Shown here: positions 1 to 10,224 of the stretch, piece after piece
How the letters are laid out: the number at the start of each line of letters is the position of its first letter
How positions within the stretch are numbered: the stretch's first letter is position 1
Origin: Nocardia jejuensis NBRC 103114
Lineage (GTDB): Bacteria; Actinomycetota; Actinomycetes; Mycobacteriales; Mycobacteriaceae
Assembly (NCBI RefSeq): GCF_001613145.1
Contig: NZ_BDBU01000005.1
Location: 124,001-188,000 of the forward strand
Direction of reading: 5' to 3'
Length of the DNA stretch: 64,000 nt
Position numbers and translations under genes: made by a program
The notes under the pieces: model-generated
What the model was told of the DNA's origin: nothing
Seen by the model: only the letters and a program-made list of their open reading frames with translations
Database searches by the model: none

Positions 1-33
1 GCCTCGCGTCCCGCGCGACCACGGGCGCGCATG

Positions 34-70
34 CGAAAGGCCCCCAACCGAATCGGTTGGGGGCCTTTCG
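34..70 (-). terminator. Terminator of tRNA-Glu
   Basis: A perfect 17-bp inverted repeat with a 3-base loop lies immediately downstream of the minus-strand tRNA gene. The stem ends in an A/T-flanked G/C-rich block typical of actinobacterial intrinsic terminators. It is directly visible in the sequence. Confidence 0.85.
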
Positions 71-73
71 AAG

Positions 74-146
74 TAGTCCCGACGGGATTCGAACCCGCGC
101 TACCGCCTTGAGAGGGCGGCGTCCTAGGCCTCTAGACGACGGGACC
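74..146 (-). tRNA. tRNA-Glu (anticodon CTC)
   Basis: The complement folds as a 73-nt tRNA. It has the acceptor GGTCCCG paired with CGGGACT, a D-arm with GTCTAGAGGCCTAGGAC, an anticodon stem CCGCC/GGCGG around the loop CTCTCAA (anticodon CTC, Glu), and a T-arm with the invariant TTCGAAT. The discriminator is A, and CCA is not encoded, as usual in actinobacteria. It is followed by its own terminator. Confidence 0.96.
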
Positions 147-294
147 ATGGTCACTGCGATCCGAGGACCGCTGCAGCTCCGAAAGCTTAACGCGCCGACG
201 TCCAGCAACCAAATCCGCTGCGTACGACCCGAAGATCTCCGGGCGGGCGCACCCAACGAAACCCGGGACCGACCGGGCCTCGGACACACGGACA

Positions 295-366
295 ACCGAG
301 GCACCGAGGCACCGAGGCACCGAGGCACCGAGGCACCGAGGCACCGAGGCACCGAGGCACCGAGGC
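295..366. repeat. 8-bp minisatellite, nine copies of accgaggc
   Basis: Nine perfect tandem copies of accgaggc occupy the gap between recQ and tRNA-Glu. The unit length is not a multiple of three, and open frames crossing it are artefacts of the repeat. Copy number is expected to vary between strains by replication slippage. Confidence 0.97.
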
Positions 367-406
367 AAGTCTGTCGACTACAGCAGCGCCCGCAACTCGA
401 GGCGAC

Positions 407-2578
407 TCACGCGTAGTCGGGCGGCATCTCGTCGAAATCCGGCGGAGCCTCGTCCGGCCACGGAACATCGTCGACGGCGGGCGCGGGCTGATTCCGGCTG
501 GGCGCGGTCGCGCGGCCGGTGGAAGCAGTCCGCGACGACGGTGCGGACGTGGACGACTCGGATGCCGCCCGTGACCGCGAAGGCGGCAGGTCACCACCTG
601 CGAGCCGGGATTTGCCCGGCTCGGCGGCCTGACGAGCTTTGACAGGCGCGGCCGTGCCGGCGGCGGCGCTCGCCGCCCCGGCATCACCCGCACCGCCCGT
701 GATCACCTCCAGCACGCCCTCGCCGTACTTGGCCCGCTTGTTCTCACCGATCCCGGAGATCCCCGCCAGATCGCTCAGCGAGGCGGGCTTGCGCGAGGCG
801 ATATCGCGCAGCGTCGCGTCGTGGAAGACCACGTACGCGGGCACGCCCTGCTCCTTGGCGGTGGCCGCACGCCAGGCCCGCAGCCGCTCGAACAGATCCG
901 CATCACCGGGAGCCAGATCAGCCGCGGGCCGAGAAGCCTTGCCGGACTTGGGCGCTCGCACCGCCTTCGTGCGTTCGGGCTCACGCCGCAGCATCACCTG
1001 ACGGCCCTCGAACAGCACCTCGTTGCTGGCATCGGTGAGCGTCAGCACGCCGTAGTCGCCGTGCACCGCGAGCAGTCCCTGCGCCAGCAGCTGCCGCGCC
1101 ACACCACGCCATTCGATGTCGCGCAGCTCGGTGCCGACGCCGAAGGTCTTGATCTCGTGGTGCGAATGCTGCTCGACCTTCGGATTGCGCTTGCCGACCA
1201 GGATGTCCACGATGTGCCCCGCGCCGAAGCTCTGTCCCCGCTCACGTTTGAGCCGCAGCACGGTGGAGAGCATCTTCTGCGCGGGCACGGTGCCGTCCCA
1301 GGATTCGGGGGCGTTCACACAGGTGTCGCAGTTTCCGCAGGCCTCGGCCGTCTCCTGGCCGAAGTAGGCCAGGAGCTGACTGCGGCGGCAACGAACGGTT
1401 TCGCAGAGCGCGAGCATGGCATCGAGATGCAGTTGCAGCTGACGCCGGTGCGCCGCGTCACCTTCGGAGGAGTCGATCATCTTGCGTTGCTGCACAACGT
1501 CACTCAGGCCGTACACCATCCACGCCGTGGAGGGCAGTCCGTCGCGCCCGGCGCGGCCGGTCTCCTGGTAGTACCCCTCCACCGATTTCGGCAGATCCAG
1601 ATGCGCGACGAACCGCACATCCGGCTTGTCGATGCCCATGCCGAACGCGATGGTGGCGCACACCACCAGCCCGTCCTCACGCAGGAAGCGGGCCTGGTTG
1701 GTGGCGCGGGTCCGATTGTCCAGACCGGCGTGGTAGGGCACGGCTTCGACGCCGTTGGCGCTCAGGAACGCGGCGGTCTTCTCCACGGAGTTCCGCGAGA
1801 GGCAGTAGACGATGCCCGCCGCCCCGGGATGCTCCTCACGAATGAATGCCAGCAGTTGCTGCTCGGGCCGGTTCTTGGCCTCGATCCGGTACTGGATATT
1901 GGGCCGGTCGAAGCTCGCGACGAAATGCTTGGCCCCGCGAGTCGAACCCGCCGGCGCTTCGCGCAGGTCGAGCCGCTCGGCGATCTCCTTGCGTGTGGCG
2001 CCCGTCGCGGTGGCGGTGAGCGCGATGCGCGGCACATCGGGCCAGCGCTCGTGCACCATCGACAGCGCGAGGTAGTCGGGCCGGAAATCGTGTCCCCACT
2101 GCGAGACGCAGTGCGCCTCGTCGATCGCGAAGACCGAGATCTTGCCCTTGTCCAGCAACTGCGCGGTGGATTCCAGCCGCAACCGCTCGGGTGCGAGGTA
2201 GAGCACATCCAGCTCACCGGCCACGAATTGCGCCTCGACCGTGCGCCGTTCGTCCAGGGTCTGGGTCGAGTTGAGGAACCCGGCCTTCACACCGACGGCG
2301 TTCAACGCGTCGACCTGGTCCTGCATGAGCGCGATCAGGGGCGAGATCACCACGCCGACGCCGGGCCGCACCAACGCCGGAATCTGATAGCAGAGCGATT
2401 TACCGCCGCCGGTCGGCATCAGCACCAGCGCGTCGCCGCCGGCGATGACCTGCTCGACGATCGCCTGCTGCGGCCCACGGAAGCTGTCGTACCCGAAGGT
2501 CTTACGCAAAACCTGGTGTGCCGCATCACTTCCGACGGTTGCGTCGCCGACTCTGGTCTCGACCTCCGGTGCACTCAC
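407..2578 (-). CDS. recQ: ATP-dependent DNA helicase RecQ
   Basis: This is a 3'-5' DNA helicase for recombination and fork repair. About 25 residues in, a [17 protein letters not shown] motif 0 is followed by Walker A ([10 protein letters not shown]), DEAH ([17 protein letters not shown], with the aromatic-rich loop), TATAT and [10 protein letters not shown]. The zinc-binding region shows the cysteine series in CRRSQLL and EACGNCDTC, then a winged helix and a C-terminal HRDC domain containing [15 protein letters not shown]. An Ala/Pro/Ser-rich tail ends the protein. The open frame extends to 2854, but that extra N-terminus is unlike RecQ. The GTG at 2578 gives the usual length (723 aa), although no clear ribosome site precedes it. 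It sits where smpB is normally found after ftsX. Confidence 0.93.
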   Translation of the reverse strand: MSAPEVETRVGDATVGSDAAHQVLRKTFGYDSFRGPQQAIVEQVIAGGDALVLMPTGGGKSLCYQIPALVRPGVGVVISPLIALMQDQVDALNAVGVKAGFLNSTQTLDERRTVEAQFVAGELDVLYLAPERLRLESTAQLLDKGKISVFAIDEAHCVSQWGHDFRPDYLALSMVHERWPDVPRIALTATATGATRKEIAERLDLREAPAGSTRGAKHFVASFDRPNIQYRIEAKNRPEQQLLAFIREEHPGAAGIVYCLSRNSVEKTAAFLSANGVEAVPYHAGLDNRTRATNQARFLREDGLVVCATIAFGMGIDKPDVRFVAHLDLPKSVEGYYQETGRAGRDGLPSTAWMVYGLSDVVQQRKMIDSSEGDAAHRRQLQLHLDAMLALCETVRCRRSQLLAYFGQETAEACGNCDTCVNAPESWDGTVPAQKMLSTVLRLKRERGQSFGAGHIVDILVGKRNPKVEQHSHHEIKTFGVGTELRDIEWRGVARQLLAQGLLAVHGDYGVLTLTDASNEVLFEGRQVMLRREPERTKAVRAPKSGKASRPAADLAPGDADLFERLRAWRAATAKEQGVPAYVVFHDATLRDIASRKPASLSDLAGISGIGENKRAKYGEGVLEVITGGAGDAGAASAAAGTAAPVKARQAAEPGKSRLAGGDLPPSRSRAASESSTSAPSSRTASTGRATAPSRNQPAPAVDDVPWPDEAPPDFDEMPPDYA

Positions 2579-2858
2579 CCGCGCAATCTTACGGATGCCG
2601 CCCGACACCGCACCCGCCCTGGCGAACCTTCGCACCCCCGATGCCCCGGCGTGTCTGCCGAGCGTCGCGCCACGGATCTCACACGGGGAGAGCACGCCAC
2701 CCGAGCGCATCGAGCGGGAACCGCCGGTGAGGGCAACGCCGCCGAATCCGTTCCGATCTCGATCGGCGTGCGCGACGCCCCCGCGACATGCGAGAGGGCT
2801 CCCGGCTACCGCGCCGAAAGCCCCCTTGCCCGCACACCCGCAACCCGCGGGCACACGA

Positions 2859-3763
2859 TCACTCCCGCACGTAGAACCGCAGCGCCGCGTACGCCGCCAG
2901 GGCCGCGAACCCGATGCCGATCGGCGTCACCACCAACGCCACGGCGGCGATGTCATCGCCCGTGATCCGGGGCAGCACCTGATCGTTGAACAGACTCCCC
3001 AGCGCCCTGTTGATCACCAGCGGCTGCGCGATGAACAACCCGCCGACCGCCAGGACCGAACCGAGCAGCGCCGCCAGCACCGCCTCCAAGAGGAACGGCA
3101 GCTGCGTGTACCACCGCGTCGCGCCGACCAGCCGCATGATCCCGACCTCGGTCTTGCGAGCGAGCGCCGCGACCTGAACCATATTGGCGATCAACAACAG
3201 TGCCGCCAGCGCCTGCAGCGCCGCGAGCCCGAAGGCCGCGTTGCGCAATCCGACGAAGAAGCTGACCAGCCGGTCCACGATGTCCATATCGTTGAGCACG
3301 GTCATGACGCCCTCGCGTTTGGCGAAGTCGTCGTAGATGGACCGATACTCGGTGACGTCGTCCAGCTTCACCCGGAACGACGCGGGCAGTCCGTCCCGGC
3401 TGACCTCGTCGGCGAGCCCGGGCTGATCCTTGAAGGTGGTCTCCTTGACCTCCTTCACCGCGTCCTGGCTGTTCACGAATTGCACGCTGGTCACGTTGTC
3501 GTGCTTCTTCAGATCCGCGAAAAGCGATTTGCACGGATCCTGGGTGCAGTCCAGATCGGCCTTCGAGACATCGTCGTTCAGATACAGCCGGATCTCGACG
3601 CGCTGGACGTAGTAGTCCTGGATCTTGTCCGCCATGCGCACCGCGAGCAGACCGCCGCCGAGCATGGTCAGTGAGACAGCCGTGGTCAGCACCATGGCGA
3701 TGGTCATGGTGATGTTGCGGCGCAGTCCGGTGAAGACCTCACCGAAGAGGAATCCGAAGCGCA

Positions 3764-3764
<1 letters not shown>
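2859..3764 (-). CDS. ftsX: Cell division ABC transporter permease FtsX
   Basis: FtsX is the membrane subunit of the FtsEX complex, which activates peptidoglycan hydrolases at the septum. The 301-aa protein starts [20 protein letters not shown], as in mycobacterial FtsX. It has one N-terminal membrane helix, an extracellular domain of roughly 120 residues with a disulfide-like pair (CTQDPC), and three C-terminal membrane helices. Its ATG overlaps the ftsE stop (TAATG), indicating translational coupling. The gene order prfB-mscS-small ORF-ftsE-ftsX matches M. tuberculosis Rv3105c-Rv3101c. Confidence 0.96.
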
Positions 3765-4453
<689 letters not shown>

Positions 4454-4510
4454 GGCGAGTCAGTGTAGTCAGCACGGCGCGCCACGCCGCCACACCGCGC
4501 GGACAGCCCG

Positions 4511-4693
4511 TCAGCGCTTGGGCGGTTCGGCCTCGTTCGGCAGGTAGTTGCTGAGCATCGTGTTCACAATCGGCGTATAGCCCGGGTTGTCGCGTGTATC
4601 GGGCTTGACGAACATGTACAGCACGAACGTCGAGAGCCAGACCGTGATCAGGATCGCCGTGGACTTACGTGTTTTGTTATTCCGCACCAGCAC
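4511..4693 (-). CDS. Small single-pass membrane protein of the prfB-ftsE block
   Basis: This 60-aa protein has one hydrophobic segment at about residues 11-30 and a polar C-terminal tail ending NEAEPPKR. It starts at a GTG inside the end of the upstream mechanosensitive-channel gene (17-base overlap). The same position in M. tuberculosis is held by Rv3103c, a small membrane protein of unknown function. The match is positional and by overall shape; no function is proposed. Confidence 0.75.
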   Translation of the reverse strand: MLVRNNKTRKSTAILITVWLSTFVLYMFVKPDTRDNPGYTPIVNTMLSNYLPNEAEPPKR

Positions 4694-5537
4694 TCAAACC
4701 CTCCCGGCGCAACGCCGCGGCGACTCGCACCCGCAACTCGCGACCGACTTCGAACTGTTTGCCCGGTAGCGTCCGGGCCACCATCTTGATGTTCATCTGA
4801 TTGACGGTGAGATCTTCCACACCCATCACGCTGGGCTCGTCCAGCAGCAGCGACTTCAGCTTGCGATCGGCGAAGGCCTTCGCACCCACGTCGCGCAGAA
4901 TCTCATTGATCTTGTTGATATCGGCGGTCGCGGGCACGGGGATATCGATGGCGGCACGCGCCCAATCCTTCGACAGATTCGTGACTTTCACGATCTGACC
5001 GTTCGGCACGATGATCACTTCGCCGTCCGCGCTGCGCAGAGTCGTGATGCGCAACGTGACGTCCTCGACGGTACCCTCGGCGTCCACCGAACTTCCAGTC
5101 ACAGCGATGCGCACCACATCACCGAATCCGTACTGCCGCTCCGTGATCAGGAAAAATCCGGCCAGTAGATCCTGCACTATGCGCTGCGCGCCGAAACCCA
5201 GTGCGGCGCCGAGCACCGCCGCCGGGGCCACCAGGCCGCCGAGCTGGAATCCCAAGCGCTGCAATACTTCCAGCGATACCAGGAAGTACACCAGCGACAG
5301 CACGACCCAGGTGATCACCTGAGCCAGTGCGTGCCGATGTTTGGCCGCCTCCGTCCGCACCAGCGAATCGCTGCTGCGGAAGGAGGAGTCGATCCTGCGG
5401 GTGATCCGGTCGCGCACGAAAGTCGCTGCGCGCGAGAACAGCATCGCGCCGACGATCAGCAGCACGATCTCGAGACCGCTGGACCGGAACCAATTACCGA
5501 AATCGGCGCCGGTGCCCGCGGCGATGGTCGAAGTCAT
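4677..5537 (-). CDS. Mechanosensitive ion channel family (MscS-like) protein
   Basis: The 286-aa membrane protein has an N-terminal helix (GLEIVLLIVGAMLFS), two further hydrophobic segments at about 70-130, and the MscS pore-lining/beta-domain signature around ALGFGAQRIVQDLLAGFFLITERQYGFGD. This is followed by VEDVTLRITTLRSADGEVIIVPNGQI, typical of the MscS beta domain. By position it corresponds to Rv3104c. Its role would be osmotic pressure release or small-solute gating in the cytoplasmic membrane. It lies 6 bases after prfB. Confidence 0.88.
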   Translation of the reverse strand: MTSTIAAGTGADFGNWFRSSGLEIVLLIVGAMLFSRAATFVRDRITRRIDSSFRSSDSLVRTEAAKHRHALAQVITWVVLSLVYFLVSLEVLQRLGFQLGGLVAPAAVLGAALGFGAQRIVQDLLAGFFLITERQYGFGDVVRIAVTGSSVDAEGTVEDVTLRITTLRSADGEVIIVPNGQIVKVTNLSKDWARAAIDIPVPATADINKINEILRDVGAKAFADRKLKSLLLDEPSVMGVEDLTVNQMNIKMVARTLPGKQFEVGRELRVRVAAALRREGLSAGAE

Positions 5538-5543
5538 GCGTGA

Positions 5544-6677
5544 TTACCCCTGGGTGGTCTGCTGCTCCCGCATCCGCCAGCGAATACCTGATTCGATGAA
5601 TGCGTCGATGTCGCCATCCAGTACAGCGGTCGGATTGTTGACCTCGTAGGTGGTCCGCAGATCCTTCACCATCTGATAGGGGTGCAGGACGTAGGACCGC
5701 ATCTGGTTGCCCCAGGATGCGCCCTCGTTGGTCTTGAGCGCGTCCATGGTGGCGCGCTCCTCCTGCCGCTTGCGCTCCAGCAGTTTGGCCTGGAGCACGC
5801 GCATGGCCGAAATCTTGTTCTGCAGCTGCGATTTCTCGTTCTGACAGGTGACGACGACGCCGGTCGGAATGTGCGTGAGGCGCACCGCCGAGTCGGTCGT
5901 GTTGACGCTCTGGCCACCGGGGCCCGACGAGCGGTACACGTCCACCCGGATGTCGCCATCGGGAATATCGATGTGGTCGGTGGTCTCGACCACGGGCAGC
6001 ACCTCGACCTCCGCGAAGGAGGTCTGGCGACGGCCCTGATTGTCGAACGGGCTGATCCGCACCAGGCGGTGCGTGCCCATCTCGACCGAGAGCGTGCCGT
6101 AGGCGTAGGGCACCTTGATCGCGAAGGTCGCGCTCTTGATGCCGGCCTCTTCGGCGTAGGACGTGTCGTAGATCTCGACGGGGTACTTGTGCCGCTCGGC
6201 CCAGCGCACGTACATGCGCATGAGCATCTGGGCCCAGTCCGCGGCGTCCACGCCACCCGCGCCGGAGCGAATGTTGACCAGCGCCTCACGCTTGTCGTAT
6301 TCGCCCGAGAGCAGGGTGCGGACCTCGAGGGCCTCCACGTCCGCGTGCACGGAAGCCCGCTCGGCATCGGCGTCGGCGAGCGCGGAGGCTTGCGCCGCGC
6401 CCTCCTCGTCCTCGGCGAGCTCGTACAGCACGGGCAGGTCTTCCAGGCGCTGACGCAGCTCCCGGACTCGGCGCAGTTCACTCTGAGCGTGGGACAACTC
6501 ACTGGTCACCGCTTGCGCGTGCTCCTGGTTGTTCCAGAGCTCGGGGTCCGCTGCCTGGTGTTCCAGTTCGTCGATGCGACGAACGAGCTCCTCGAGGTCG
6601 ATCACCGACTCGACCGTCTTGAGAGTCGTGTCGAGTTCGGCCAGATCAGCGGAGACGTCAGGATGCACGGTGCTCAA
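5544..6677 (-). CDS. prfB: Peptide chain release factor 2
   Basis: RF2 ends translation at UGA/UAA codons. The 377-aa protein carries the catalytic GGQ ([17 protein letters not shown]) and an SPF recognition motif ([14 protein letters not shown]). The coiled N-terminal domain and the C-terminal IEsGIRWR end are typical. It is one uninterrupted frame with no sign of the autoregulatory +1 frameshift seen in E. coli prfB. It is the first gene of the block that runs to ftsX. Confidence 0.97.
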   Translation of the reverse strand: MSTVHPDVSADLAELDTTLKTVESVIDLEELVRRIDELEHQAADPELWNNQEHAQAVTSELSHAQSELRRVRELRQRLEDLPVLYELAEDEEGAAQASALADADAERASVHADVEALEVRTLLSGEYDKREALVNIRSGAGGVDAADWAQMLMRMYVRWAERHKYPVEIYDTSYAEEAGIKSATFAIKVPYAYGTLSVEMGTHRLVRISPFDNQGRRQTSFAEVEVLPVVETTDHIDIPDGDIRVDVYRSSGPGGQSVNTTDSAVRLTHIPTGVVVTCQNEKSQLQNKISAMRVLQAKLLERKRQEERATMDALKTNEGASWGNQMRSYVLHPYQMVKDLRTTYEVNNPTAVLDGDIDAFIESGIRWRMREQQTTQG

Positions 6678-6978
6678 GGCTACCGTTCCTCTCTTCTGTG
6701 ATGAAACAAAGGCGGGCCGAGCGCAGTCGCGGCGGCCGGGCGAGGCGTGCGGCTACCTGCCGCGGCGGACCGCGTGCGCGCAGGTGACAGCCGCACCCTG
6801 GTCAAGTCGGCGCGGCGGACGCGACGTCATACCTCGGAGCGGACCGAATTCGGAAGGTCGGCGTGCGCGCCCGCACAAGCCCGGGATCGGATGACCGTTC
6901 GGCCACCGAGATGCGTGAACGACCCTCTGCGCAGAGCGAATTGCGGAAGGCCGGGAAAAGCGGCCGGAGCGGTGCTCT
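6678..6978. other. Intergenic region upstream of prfB
   Basis: These 301 bases carry the prfB 5' region on the minus strand and the 3' flank of the regulator gene. GC-rich frames are open on both strands, but none has a recognisable product or a ribosome site. A promoter for prfB is expected here; no confident -10/-35 pair could be picked by eye. Confidence 0.5.
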
Positions 6979-7836
6979 TCAACCGGCGACGGCGCGAAGG
7001 CTTCCCGGTGTGCGGCCGATCAGGGCATCCAGGGCCGTGGCGCTGGCGTCATCGGCCGGGAGCTGAATGATCAAGCGCTGGTCGTCCTCGGCGGAGAGCT
7101 CGAGGCTCTCGTGCGCGAGGCGCAGCACACCGGCTTCCGGATGCACCAGCCGATCGACGCCGGTGGCCGGCGGAATTCCGGGGATGCGGGCAATCCGTCC
7201 GCTGAACTCCTCGCCGGCGACGAGAGTGAGTTCGTCGATGAGCGCGACCACGGCCGGGTCCGAACGGAACGGTCCCAGCTTGAGCGTCGCCACCACCTTG
7301 TCGGCGGTGTGCTCCCAGTCGGCGTGCATCTCCCGGGCGCGCGGTTCGGTGAAGATGTACCGCGCGTAGTTCGCGGGCAGTCCGTGATCGAACAGGCCCG
7401 CCGGGCCCATCAGGCGGCGGTAACCGTCGGTGCAGGCCAGCACCTCGCTGACCCGGTTGATCACGGCGGCGGGCGCGGGTTCGAGCTGCTCGAGGATGGC
7501 CGCGATGGCGGGGCGCACCACTCGAATGGGTTGCACACTGCCGTTGCAGGCGAAGCCGGGCGACTGCGATTTGGCCAGGCGGTGCAGGTGAACTCGTTCG
7601 CTGGGGGTCATGCTCAGCGCGGTGGCGAGCGCGGTCAGCACGGCCGAGGACGGATGCCGATCGCGGCCCTGCTCCATGCGGGTGATGTATTCGACGCTCA
7701 CGCCCGCCAGCGTGGCGAGCTCGGAACGGCGCAAACCGGGCGTGCGGCGACGTGCACCGGTGGGCAACCCCACCTCGGCAGGTGAGACCGCCTCGCGCCG
7801 AATGCGCAGGAACAGGCCCAGCTCGTTGTCACTCAC
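6979..7836 (-). CDS. XRE-type transcriptional regulator with MmyB-like ligand domain
   Basis: The 285-aa protein has an N-terminal helix-turn-helix (GLRRSELATLAGVSVEYITR, then MEQGRDRHPSS) followed by a C-terminal domain of about 170 residues. That domain shows the MmyB-like pattern (ARYIFTEPRAREMHADWEHTADKVVATLK). Proteins of this type usually regulate a neighbouring oxidoreductase gene. It is divergent from an FMN-reductase gene with 143 bases between the starts, and that gap contains palindromes, so regulation of the pair is likely. Confidence 0.9.
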   Translation of the reverse strand: MSDNELGLFLRIRREAVSPAEVGLPTGARRRTPGLRRSELATLAGVSVEYITRMEQGRDRHPSSAVLTALATALSMTPSERVHLHRLAKSQSPGFACNGSVQPIRVVRPAIAAILEQLEPAPAAVINRVSEVLACTDGYRRLMGPAGLFDHGLPANYARYIFTEPRAREMHADWEHTADKVVATLKLGPFRSDPAVVALIDELTLVAGEEFSGRIARIPGIPPATGVDRLVHPEAGVLRLAHESLELSAEDDQRLIIQLPADDASATALDALIGRTPGSLRAVAG

Positions 7837-7868
7837 TCCTCGAAGGTACCAAGGCGCGCAAGTGTGAA

Positions 7869-7900
7869 AGTGGCCCTGCCACTACCACTCTCGAGGTGGT
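7869..7900. promoter_or_regulatory. Paired palindromes between divergent regulator and reductase genes
   Basis: The palindrome agtggc-cct-gccact (7869-7883) is followed directly by accac-t-ctcgag-gtggt (7884-7900). They lie in the shared promoter region of the XRE regulator and the FMN reductase. They are candidate operators for the regulator; this is inference from position and symmetry. Confidence 0.45.
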
Positions 7901-7979
7901 CTCCCTACGGTCCGGCGAACCCCGCAGAGTCGTTGTCGGCGGCCGTCCCGGTCGCCGGAAATTCTCGAAGGAGACCCTC

Positions 7980-8576
7980 ATGACCAGCACACCTCTGCGG
8001 CTCGCGGTGATCATCGGCAGTGTCCGGGAGGGCCGATTCGGTCCCGTGGTGGCCGAGTGGTTCGCCGGGCAGGCCCGTGGGCACGGCGCGTTCGAGGTCG
8101 ATCTGATCGATCTGGCCGACTATCAGCTGCCGCACGCGCTGCCCGCGGTCTCGCCGCTGATGGATCCGAATCCGGTGCGTCCGGGTCGCGGCGAGGAATT
8201 GGCGCAGCGGCTCAGCGACGCCGACGCCTTCGTGATCGTCACCCCCGATATCAATCGGAGCTTTCCGGCATCGGTGAAGACCGCCATCGACTGGCATTTC
8301 ACACAGTGGAGTCGCAAGACCGTCGGTTTCGTCGGCTACAGCGGGCGTAGCGGCGGCCTGCTCGCGATCGAGGGGTTGCGCGCGGTGTTCAACGAGCTGC
8401 ACGCGCACACGCTGCGTGAATATGTCTCGTTCCCACGCTTCTATCAGCTGTTCGGCTCCGATGGGCAGCTGCTGGAACCGGCCGAGCACGAGGCCGCGGC
8501 CACCGAGATGCTGGATCAGTTGCAGTGGTGGGCAACCGCACTCACCGGTGCGCGCACCGAAGCGGTACCTGCCTGA
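7980..8576 (+). CDS. NADPH-dependent FMN reductase family protein
   Basis: The 198-aa flavodoxin-like protein starts LRLAVIIGSVREGRFGP, matching the phosphate-binding SxRxxR-type loop of NAD(P)H:FMN reductases. It continues with VIVTPDINRSFPASVKTAIDW and a GYSGRSGGLLAIEGLR segment. The ATG at 7980 is preceded by a good ribosome site (GAAGGAGAC). It is divergent from, and probably controlled by, the adjacent XRE regulator. The substrate is unknown. Confidence 0.9.
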   Translation: MTSTPLRLAVIIGSVREGRFGPVVAEWFAGQARGHGAFEVDLIDLADYQLPHALPAVSPLMDPNPVRPGRGEELAQRLSDADAFVIVTPDINRSFPASVKTAIDWHFTQWSRKTVGFVGYSGRSGGLLAIEGLRAVFNELHAHTLREYVSFPRFYQLFGSDGQLLEPAEHEAAATEMLDQLQWWATALTGARTEAVPA

Positions 8577-8804
8577 GTATCGGGCTCGCGCGGCAGGAAG
8601 ATCATTTACCGACATCAGCCGCCCCGGCCCATCCGTCCGAGTTCGCGCACCCATCGGTCGGTACCTGCTCACCGTCGGAGTCGTGTTCACTCGCCGGGTG
8701 AACGGCGCTCGTGCCAGGCGGGACCGACTGCCGACAACGGCACGGCTGCGGGATGTTTGCGGCCGACACGCGGGGTTAACCCGGAGCCGCTAACGTCTGT
8801 GCGC

Positions 8805-9590
8805 GTGACCGCCTACTCCGCTGATCTCGAACTCGCCCTCGCGCTCGCCGACGCCGCCGACATCATCACTCGTGACCGGTTCGGCGCCCTCGATCTGAAG
8901 ATCGACGCGAAACCCGATCTGACGCCGGTGTCGGATGCCGATCTGGCTGTCGAGCAGGTCATTCGGAAGGCCCTGGGCGAGGAGCGGCCCGATGACTTGG
9001 TGCTGGGCGAGGAGTTCGGCGGGGACGTGCAGTTCTCCGGGCGGCAGTGGGTCGTGGATCCGATCGACGGCACCAAGAACTTCGTCCGGGGCGTGCCGGT
9101 GTGGGCCTCGCTCATCTCGTTGCTCGAGGACGGCGTGCCCGTGGTCGGTGTCGTGAGCGCCCCGGCGCTGTCGCGGCGCTGGTGGGCGGCGTCCGGTTCC
9201 GGTGCGTGGACCACCTTCGAGAAGTCCGCGCCCAAGGCCATTTCGGTGTCCGGCGTGGCCGAGTTGGGTGCGGCGAGCCTGGCCATGTCCAGCTTGTCGG
9301 GCTGGCGAGCGATCGGACGGCGGGACAAGTTCATCACCCTCAGCGACGAGGTGTGGCGGGTGCGCGGGTACGGCGACTTCTTCGGCTACACGCTGCTGGC
9401 CGAGGGCGCGGTGGACATCGTGACCGAACCCGAACTCTCGCTGTGGGATATGGCCGCGCTGGACATCCTGATTCGTGAGGCCGGCGGTACGTTCACGTCG
9501 CTGGACGGCAAGCCCGGGCCGCACGGCGGCAGCGCGGTCGCCACCAATTCCCATCTGCAGGACCAGGTTCTGGCCGCGCTCGCGGCCTGA
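8805..9590 (+). CDS. hisN: Histidinol-phosphatase, inositol monophosphatase family
   Basis: This Mg-dependent phosphatase hydrolyses histidinol phosphate in actinobacteria (M. tuberculosis Rv3137). The 261-aa protein has metal ligands in GEE (about 69-70), DPIDGTKNF (about 85-93) and LWDMAALD near the C-terminus. The GTG at 8805 is chosen because [19 protein letters not shown] aligns with the family N-terminus; GTG 8799 is two codons upstream. As in M. tuberculosis it lies close to fadE24/fadE23. A strong terminator follows. Confidence 0.88.
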   Translation: MTAYSADLELALALADAADIITRDRFGALDLKIDAKPDLTPVSDADLAVEQVIRKALGEERPDDLVLGEEFGGDVQFSGRQWVVDPIDGTKNFVRGVPVWASLISLLEDGVPVVGVVSAPALSRRWWAASGSGAWTTFEKSAPKAISVSGVAELGAASLAMSSLSGWRAIGRRDKFITLSDEVWRVRGYGDFFGYTLLAEGAVDIVTEPELSLWDMAALDILIREAGGTFTSLDGKPGPHGGSAVATNSHLQDQVLAALAA

Positions 9591-9609
9591 GGGTCGATCC
9601 CGGACCACA

Positions 9610-9650
9610 CGAAAAACCCCCGACCGGCCGGTCGGGGGTTTTCGCTTTTT
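9610..9650 (+). terminator. Terminator of hisN
   Basis: A near-perfect inverted repeat (aaaacccccgaccg / cggtcgggggtttt) is followed by a T-rich tail (cgcttttt). It lies 20 bases after the hisN stop. Confidence 0.9.
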
Positions 9651-9724
9651 CCAATAGGAGCAAGCAACTCTTTCCGGGCGCGTCCGGCGCGGGTCTGCGG
9701 TCCCCGGCACCGAGGCGCGATCGA

Positions 9725-9985
9725 CTAGGACGAGCCGGGGCTGACCTGAACCGAACCGAGGCCGACGCTCGAACCGGTCGAGCAGCCGGGGCTGATCGAT
9801 ACCGAGCCGAGGCCGAGGCTCCAGCAGGAGTTCGGGCCGGGGTTGGCCGGGCTGACCGAGCCCGCGTCGATGCCGACCTGAGTCCCGATCGGCTCGAGCG
9901 GGATGCCCGCGGCGGTGGCATTGGGGGCGGCGCTCAGGAACAGTGCGGCGGCGATCAGGCCGGTCGTGCCCAACACAGTTTTCAT
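9725..9985 (-). CDS. Small secreted protein, Gly/Ser/Pro rich
   Basis: The 86-aa product has a Sec signal peptide (MKTVLGTTGLIAAALFLSAA, cleavage near ATAAG). The mature part is low-complexity with two related units, GLGSVSISPG and GLGSVQVSPG, and two cysteines. The ATG at 9985 has a good ribosome site (GGAGGTCTTGAC) directly upstream. No family is recognised. Small secreted proteins of this kind are common in Nocardia-like genomes; the function is unknown. Confidence 0.7.
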   Translation of the reverse strand: MKTVLGTTGLIAAALFLSAAPNATAAGIPLEPIGTQVGIDAGSVSPANPGPNSCWSLGLGSVSISPGCSTGSSVGLGSVQVSPGSS

Positions 9986-10141
9986 GTCAAGACCTCCGAA
10001 AATGGGGGTGAGTGATGCGCCGCCACCGTAGCCCAATCGGGAGCCGTTTGAAGGAGGTTTGTTTCACTATTTGGCGTTCCCCTACTCCTCCGCCGGAAAC
10101 CACCGCCCCCACCTGCCGATTCGACAACCCTCGACGGTTGT

Positions 10142-10180
10142 TCTTACTCTGGAGTAAGATAGTCTTACTCTGGAGTAAGA
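10142..10180. promoter_or_regulatory. Two identical 18-bp operator palindromes upstream of fadE24
   Basis: tcttactc-tg-gagtaaga occurs at 10142-10159 and again at 10163-10180, with centres exactly 21 bases (two helix turns) apart. They lie 45 bases upstream of the fadE24 start. Perfect symmetry, duplication and spacing argue for a cooperative TetR-like repressor site. The regulator is not identified. Confidence 0.8.
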
Positions 10181-10224
10181 TTGCTGGGCAGGATCACCCA
10201 ACAAACCGAGAAGAACTGGTGATT

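Noticed and set aside
295..368. Coding frames through the 8-bp repeat
   Set aside because: They owe their openness to the repeat; an 8-base unit shifts frame each copy and no start or family supports them.
2579..2854. N-terminal extension of the recQ frame
   Set aside because: These 92 residues have no RecQ similarity and biased composition. Family alignment places the start at GTG 2578.
821..2965. 714-codon plus-strand frame across recQ
   Set aside because: It is the antisense shadow of recQ. Its translation is His/Arg/Gly-rich with no domain, whereas the minus strand encodes all RecQ motifs.
5544..6677. Possible programmed frameshift in prfB
   Set aside because: The gene is a single continuous frame with no in-frame early TGA.
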